Shown here one piece after another: positions 7,409-11,318 of a DNA stretch of 11,318 nucleotides. Made by a program: the position numbers and the translations under genes. The number at the start of each line of letters is the position of its first letter. Position 1 is the first letter of the stretch. This DNA comes from an uncultured Verrucomicrobiota bacterium (GTDB lineage: Bacteria > Verrucomicrobiota > Verrucomicrobiia > Opitutales > Opitutaceae). The stretch is taken from the NCBI GenBank assembly GCA_903919625.1, contig CAIXIZ010000047.1:1-11318 (forward strand), given 5' to 3'. The notes below the pieces were generated by a model that was not told the DNA's origin, ran no database searches, and saw nothing but the letters and a program-made list of their open reading frames with translations.

Positions 7409-8302
7409 ATGCGCCCCTTTCAGAAACTGCTGCTGGTTGCGGCCGGGCTTCTGTTCGCCCCGGGTTCGGCCACCGCCGCGGACTCGCTCTCATTTTCCCA
7501 GCCGGAGATCAGGCTTTGGCCAAACGGAGCCCCTGGTTCCGCGGGCAGCATCTCACCGGAAACCTGGAACCCCAGCACCGACGGCTTTCACCGGGTGACC
7601 AACATCCACCAGCCTTCCTTGACTGTCTTCCTGCCGCCCAAGGACAAGGCCAACGGGACGGCCGTGGTGGTCTGCCCCGGTGGCGGTCACCAATATCTCG
7701 TGATGGATCTGGAGGGTTCGCTGGTGGCGGAGCGGCTCAATGCGATGGGGGTCGCGGTTTTTATTCTCAAGAGCCGGCTGGCCAAGGCGCCGGGTTCCAC
7801 CTATACGGTGGAGGGACATTCCCTGCCGGACGCCCAGCGTGCGATCCGTCTGGTGCGCAGCCGGGCCGCGGAATGGCACATCAAGCCCGACCGGGTGGGG
7901 ATCGTGGGTTTTTCGGCCGGCGGTGAAATTGCGGCCCTTGCGGAGACCAAGTTTGCCACGGTGGAACCAAAGCCGGGCGATCCCATTGACAGCCTGAGCT
8001 CCCGGCCGGACTTTGCCGTGCTGGCCTATCCGGCCATCAAGCCGGAAAGCCTGACCGTCCCAAAAAACACCCCGGCCACATTTATGGTGGTCGCCAACGA
8101 TGATAACCTGGCGGCCGCGACACCGGCCTACTATGCCAAACTGAAGGCCCAAGGCATCCAGGCCGAGGTTCACATCTACCTGAAGGGCGGTCACGGTTTC
8201 GGGATGACCGGTCGCACCCCGGCGTTTCGGGAACTGGGGGTCTCCCATTGGCCGGAGCAGCTCCAGGCGTGGCTGACCGAAACGGGTTTTCTTGGCCAAT
8301 GA
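7409..8302 (+). CDS. Secreted alpha/beta hydrolase (BD-FAE / acetyl-xylan-esterase-like)
   Basis: This is a 297-residue exported serine hydrolase. A signal peptide is clear: MRPFQK, hydrophobic LLLVAAGLLFAP, and a likely cleavage after ATAA near residue 24. The mature protein opens with the LWPNGAPG motif common in secreted esterases of polysaccharide degraders. Catalytic parts are PGGGH at 90-94 (oxyanion-hole loop), GFSAGG with nucleophile Ser169, the acid at Asp231 or Asp232 in ANDDN, and His262 in GGHGFGM. Relatives are often annotated as xylanase B or as acetyl/feruloyl esterases that strip ester groups from plant polysaccharides; which ester is cut here is unknown. No good ribosome site precedes ATG 7409. 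It is divergent from the MoxR cluster and converges on the GH2 gene, so it is its own transcription unit, though functionally it could complement the GH2 enzyme. Confidence 0.88.
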   Translation: MRPFQKLLLVAAGLLFAPGSATAADSLSFSQPEIRLWPNGAPGSAGSISPETWNPSTDGFHRVTNIHQPSLTVFLPPKDKANGTAVVVCPGGGHQYLVMDLEGSLVAERLNAMGVAVFILKSRLAKAPGSTYTVEGHSLPDAQRAIRLVRSRAAEWHIKPDRVGIVGFSAGGEIAALAETKFATVEPKPGDPIDSLSSRPDFAVLAYPAIKPESLTVPKNTPATFMVVANDDNLAAATPAYYAKLKAQGIQAEVHIYLKGGHGFGMTGRTPAFRELGVSHWPEQLQAWLTETGFLGQ

Positions 8303-8422
8303 CAGCCGGGCGAGAACCTGCTTGGTAGGAAGGGGAGCATTGAAGGGATTTTGGGCAGATATTGCAATCTGGGCCGGTGTGCCGGATCCGGATTTCCCAA
8401 GCTCGTCCAATGGAGTCTTGCC

Positions 8423-8444
8423 GCCCGCTTCAGGCAATGCGGGC
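8423..8444. repeat. Inverted repeat, 6-bp arms, 10-nt loop
   Basis: Arms GCCCGC (8423-8428) and GCGGGC (8439-8444) are perfectly complementary around the loop TTCAGGCAAT. It is the first of four inverted repeats packed within about 145 nt. No T-run follows on either strand. Confidence 0.45.
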
Positions 8445-8472
8445 ATGGGGAGGCTGGATGAGAAGTAAAGAT

Positions 8473-8492
8473 CCTCGGGGCAAGCCCCGAGG
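8473..8492. repeat. 20-nt near-perfect palindrome (REP-like hairpin)
   Basis: Arms CCTCGGGG and CCCCGAGG are perfectly complementary around the 4-nt centre CAAG; the outermost C and G of the centre side can also pair. On the minus strand the centre reads CTTG. It is flanked by A-rich AGAAGTAAAGAT on the left, so on the minus strand the hairpin is followed by ATCTTTACTTCT, a weak T-rich tail. The shape resembles REP-type dispersed repeats; copy number in the genome cannot be seen here. Confidence 0.6.
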
Positions 8493-8516
8493 CATTGCAG
8501 ACAAAGGTAGCAACAA

Positions 8517-8540
8517 GAGGCGGTGCTGGTCGCCGCCCTC
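8517..8540. repeat. Imperfect inverted repeat with one bulge
   Basis: GAGGCGG (8517-8523) can pair with CCGCCCTC (8533-8540), leaving one unpaired C and a 9-nt loop. It lies midway between the two stronger hairpins of the same spacer, 24 nt after one and 6 nt before the other. Confidence 0.4.
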
Positions 8541-8546
8541 CGATCC

Positions 8547-8567
8547 GGGCGTCGTCAAGCGACGCCC
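8547..8567. repeat. Inverted repeat, 8-bp arms, 5-nt loop
   Basis: GGGCGTCG (8547-8554) and CGACGCCC (8560-8567) are perfectly complementary around TCAAG. Read on the minus strand the left flank is GTAGG, giving a GTAGGGGCG-type opening similar in style to dispersed palindromic repeats known from Cyanobacteria and Chloroflexota. Its centre shares CAAG with the 8473-8492 palindrome, suggesting the two belong to one element. Confidence 0.6.
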
Positions 8568-8672
8568 CTACCCCAACCAAGCCGAAGCCCGCTTCGGGGA
8601 ATCAGACCCAATGGAATTGAATCGTAAGCGGGGCTGCGATACCAGCCAAGGCCGCCCCCAACGGGTTGAACC

Positions 8673-11270
8673 TTAATGCTTGGCAATCGTAACCGACGCG
8701 GCGGTGAGGCCGTCGGACTGCACCCGCAGTGTGACTGCACCGCGCTGCCCTGGTTTCGAACGGATGATGACCAGCGCGAGACCATAGAAAACCTTCCCCT
8801 CTTTGGTGCCCTGCATCAGCGCGTGACTGGTGGGGTCGCCGTTGTCCACGCCGGCGATTTCGCCGGGGCCGGTGATTTCGCAATGCAACGCGTTCATCGC
8901 GTCCGGCACGGTGAGTCCGGCGGCATCCTGCACGGCAACGGTGACGTAAGAGAGGTCCTGCCCGTCCGCGTTGATGGTGGCGCGGTCGGGCGCCAACGAG
9001 AGCTTTGCGGCGGGACCGGTCGTCTTCATCGTATCCTCGGCCCATTTCTTCCCGTTCCGGTAGGCGATGACCTTCAGTTCGCCGCCCTGGTATCTGACGT
9101 TGTCGAAGCGGATGCGATAGACCGGGTCAGTGAGAGGATCGGCGCTCTGGAACGGGACCTTTTTCACGCGGCCCTGTGAAACCCCGTTGAGAAAAAGCTC
9201 GGCCTCGTCACCGGTGGTGTAAACGTGGACCGGCGTGACTTCGCCCTCGAAGCCCCGCCAGTTCCAGTTTTGCGGGACGAGGTGCGCCATGGGCAGATCG
9301 GGCCGCCAATGCGCCTGATAGAGGTAGAACCGGTCTTTCTTGAAGCCGGCGAGGTCAATGATGCCGAAGTAAGAGCTGCGCGAGGTCGCGTTGCGTCCCG
9401 TGGTGCTGCCCCGGGGCTCGGAGCGCGTGGGCTCGCCCAGGTAGTCGAAACCTGTCCACACGAACTCACCGGCCACGGCGGGATTCAGCTCCTGGTCGCG
9501 GAACTCGACATCGGGGAGATTGGCCCAGGGGGCGGCGTACACATCATAGGAGCTGACCTGGAAGGTGGCGGGATCCGTGCCCGCGTTTTTGTCCAGGCTG
9601 ACCGGAAAGAGATAGAACCCGCGCGAGCTCAGGGCCGAAGCGGTTTCGCTGCCAATCATCACGCCGTTGGGGTTTTGCTCGGCGTGGTAAGTGGCGTATT
9701 TAAGGCCGTTATAAGGCTCGTAATTGAAACCGTAGGCATACTCGTCGGCGGGCAGCCCGGAGAGACTGACGGCCCGTTGGTTGTTTGCCGTGATGGTCAT
9801 GCGCGTCGGATCCTCGGCGTGGACGATTTTTGTCAGCTCCAGCCCGATTTCCCGGCCGCGCGGGGAGCCCTGCTCGCCCACCTCGTTACCAATGCTCCAG
9901 AGGATGACCGAAGGGTGGTTGCGGTCGCGGCGCACCGCGGCGCGCAGGTCCTTCTCATGCCAGTCAGGAAAGAGCAGGTGGTAGTCGTTGGCGGTTTTCT
10001 GCCGCTCCCAGCAGTCAAAGGACTCGTCCATCACGAGCATGCCCAGGCGGTCGCACAGGTCGAGCAGCTCAGGGGCGGGCATGGCGTGCGCCGTGCGGAT
10101 GGCATTGCAGCCCATCTCCTGCAACAGCTGAATCTGCCGCTCAAGACCGCGCACATTGACAACGCTGCCGAGCGCCCCGAGGTCGGCGTGATCGCACACC
10201 CCCTTGATCAGCACATGCTCGCCGTTGAGGAAAAAACCGCGGTTCGGATCGAATTTGATGGTGCGGATGCCAAAGGCGGTCGTGGTTTGGTCGACGACCC
10301 GGCCGTTCTGCGTGATGGTGGTGACGGCGGCGTAGAGCTGGGGTGATTTCAGGCCCCAGAGTTTGGGGTTGGAGATTTTCGTGGTGAGGGCCGCGGTCTT
10401 GGTGCCGTTCCGGTCCAGGGCAATTTCCGGTGCGTTCGCCGTGGCCACGGCACGGCCGGAGATTTGGCCCGCAGCATCCAGCGCGAAAATTTGCGTGCGG
10501 ACCGTGGCCATGGCGGCGGCCGGGGACGCGTTGTCGACCGCGACGGTGAGATTCACGGTGGCGGATCCAGCGGTGACGTCCGGCGTCGTCACATAGGTTC
10601 CCCCATGCGCGACATGCACCGGCGCCATCGTTTCCAGCCACACATTGCGATAGATCCCGCCGCCGGGATACCAGCGCGAGGAGGTGTTCGGATTGTCGAG
10701 ACGGATGGCAAGGACGTTGTCCGCACCAGGCTTGAGGGCCGAGGTCAGTTCCACTTTGAACGAGTTGTAGCCATAGGGCCAGCCGCCGAGATAGCGGCCA
10801 TTGAGCCACACCGAGGCGTAGGCCATCGCGCCGTCCACGGCGAGGAACACGCTCCGGCCGGCGTCGCCCGCCGGGAGGTTGAACGTTTTCCGGTACCAAC
10901 CGACGCCAAAGTAGGGCAGCTTGCCCGTGCCGCCGGGGAGCCCCTGGTCGAACGGCGCCTCAATGCCCCAGTCGTGCGGCAGGTCGAGCTGCCGCCACGC
11001 CCGGTCATCGAAGCCGGGTTGTGCGTAAGTGACCTCGGCGCCGGGATTCGCCTCCGTGGGCCGGACGACAAGATCCGGGCTGCCGGCGCTGGCGAGCAAC
11101 GCCGGTTTGAGCGCGGCATAGGTGAGCGACGGACCGATGCCGGCGGGATCGTCCTTGATGAAGCGCCAGCCGGCGTCGAAGTTGATGCGTTCGCGTGCCG
11201 GGGATGGCTGGGCTGGCAGCGACGGAAGGGCCGCCAACAGGCAGAGGGGCAGCAGGGCAAAATTACGCAT
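8673..11270 (-). CDS. Secreted glycoside hydrolase family 2 enzyme (beta-galactosidase-like)
   Basis: This 865-residue retaining glycosidase has a signal peptide (MRNFALLPLCLLAALPSLPAQ, cleavage near residue 21, no lipobox). Domain order: sugar-binding jelly roll about 60-215 (LPHDWGIE and VWLNGRYLGGWPYGY segments), Ig-like domain about 216-330, TIM barrel about 335-625, a DUF4982-type beta domain near 660-745 (ELFLNGVSQG around Asn695) and a C-terminal GH2_C5-like Ig domain about 750-863 (GPGEIAGVDNGDP). The acid/base is Glu463 in WSIGNEVGEQG and the nucleophile Glu542 in MIGSETAS, positions close to those of E. coli LacZ. The five-domain layout is typical of Bacteroidota/Verrucomicrobiota GH2 enzymes acting on beta-galactosides in complex glycans; other beta-glycoside specificities remain possible. 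ATG 11270 is chosen because it begins the signal peptide; the upstream bases show no Shine-Dalgarno. The upstream neighbour is outside the window. Confidence 0.95.
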   Translation of the reverse strand: MRNFALLPLCLLAALPSLPAQPSPARERINFDAGWRFIKDDPAGIGPSLTYAALKPALLASAGSPDLVVRPTEANPGAEVTYAQPGFDDRAWRQLDLPHDWGIEAPFDQGLPGGTGKLPYFGVGWYRKTFNLPAGDAGRSVFLAVDGAMAYASVWLNGRYLGGWPYGYNSFKVELTSALKPGADNVLAIRLDNPNTSSRWYPGGGIYRNVWLETMAPVHVAHGGTYVTTPDVTAGSATVNLTVAVDNASPAAAMATVRTQIFALDAAGQISGRAVATANAPEIALDRNGTKTAALTTKISNPKLWGLKSPQLYAAVTTITQNGRVVDQTTTAFGIRTIKFDPNRGFFLNGEHVLIKGVCDHADLGALGSVVNVRGLERQIQLLQEMGCNAIRTAHAMPAPELLDLCDRLGMLVMDESFDCWERQKTANDYHLLFPDWHEKDLRAAVRRDRNHPSVILWSIGNEVGEQGSPRGREIGLELTKIVHAEDPTRMTITANNQRAVSLSGLPADEYAYGFNYEPYNGLKYATYHAEQNPNGVMIGSETASALSSRGFYLFPVSLDKNAGTDPATFQVSSYDVYAAPWANLPDVEFRDQELNPAVAGEFVWTGFDYLGEPTRSEPRGSTTGRNATSRSSYFGIIDLAGFKKDRFYLYQAHWRPDLPMAHLVPQNWNWRGFEGEVTPVHVYTTGDEAELFLNGVSQGRVKKVPFQSADPLTDPVYRIRFDNVRYQGGELKVIAYRNGKKWAEDTMKTTGPAAKLSLAPDRATINADGQDLSYVTVAVQDAAGLTVPDAMNALHCEITGPGEIAGVDNGDPTSHALMQGTKEGKVFYGLALVIIRSKPGQRGAVTLRVQSDGLTAASVTIAKH

Positions 11271-11318
11271 GGTGGAGGAAACTCACCCGGGTCTGTACTG
11301 GCCATGCAGCAACGGTGA

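Larger units (their letters stand above)
8303..8672. other. 370-nt convergent spacer rich in inverted repeats
   Basis: This stretch separates the 3' ends of the hydrolase (+) and GH2 (-) genes. It contains a CCGGATCCGG palindrome (8382-8391) and four inverted repeats between 8423 and 8567, listed separately. The 104-codon open frame crossing it on the plus strand begins at a TTG, shows no family resemblance and runs through the hairpins, so I do not call a gene. Candidate roles are a bidirectional transcription end or a REP/MITE-like dispersed repeat. Confidence 0.55.

Noticed and set aside
7051..7410. N-terminal extension of the MoxR frame to an ATG at 7410
   Set aside because: The added 120 residues do not resemble MoxR proteins, and the family begins close to ATG 7050. 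Part of the extension instead looks like a DUF2695 relic.
8303..8672. CRISPR array or tandem repeat
   Set aside because: The repeats are single palindromes with different sequences and irregular spacing, not direct repeats with unique spacers.
8362..8676. 104-codon open frame in the convergent spacer
   Set aside because: It starts with TTG, crosses the hairpins and ends inside the GH2 gene end; no protein family signature is visible.
9225..10346. 373-codon open frame opposite the GH2 gene
   Set aside because: The GH2 frame has conserved catalytic motifs throughout this stretch; the antisense frame has none.

Overview
The window is a GC-rich bacterial chromosome segment with dense coding, a Gram-negative envelope gene and two secreted carbohydrate-active enzymes. 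The gene mix (LpxR-like outer-membrane protein, MoxR/DUF58/transglutaminase cluster, exported GH2 and BD-FAE-like esterase) fits a polysaccharide-degrading Verrucomicrobiota such as an Opitutaceae member. This taxonomic placement is inference from gene content and composition; no rRNA or marker gene is present.

Layout. Positions 1-2579 (+ strand) hold three tightly spaced genes, probably one operon: the 3' part of an LpxR-like lipid A 3'-O-deacylase (cut by the window edge), a UPF0309-type SIS-domain sugar-phosphate-binding protein, and a BadF/GlcNAc-kinase-like sugar kinase. Both downstream genes appear to start with GTG. They converge, across a 26-nt gap containing a 12-bp palindrome, on a minus-strand cluster at 2606-7050. 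In transcription order that cluster is a MoxR-type AAA+ ATPase, a membrane-anchored DUF58 protein, and a TgpA-like membrane transglutaminase (DUF3488). This is a widely conserved triad whose biochemical purpose is still poorly defined.

Positions 7051-7408 separate the MoxR gene from a divergently oriented secreted alpha/beta hydrolase (7409-8302, +). This spacer carries a short minus-strand stretch resembling the C-terminal signature of DUF2695 proteins, probably a decayed gene. The hydrolase converges on a large secreted GH2 glycosidase (8673-11270, -). The 370-nt spacer between their 3' ends has no credible gene but holds four closely packed inverted repeats and looks like a REP/MITE-type element or a compound terminator.

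How the genes may work together: the left operon suggests envelope or amino-sugar metabolism (lipid A deacylation beside an amino-sugar-type kinase and SIS protein), the central triad a chaperone-assisted membrane or periplasmic process, and the right end extracellular glycan breakdown (esterase plus beta-galactosidase-like GH2). I see no defence system, CRISPR array, integrase, transposase or RNA gene. No clearly undescribed multi-gene system is evident. The points most worth a second look are the structured intergenic repeats, the LpxR/SIS/kinase linkage, the loss of the usual acidic residue in the DUF58 protein, and the DUF2695-like relic.
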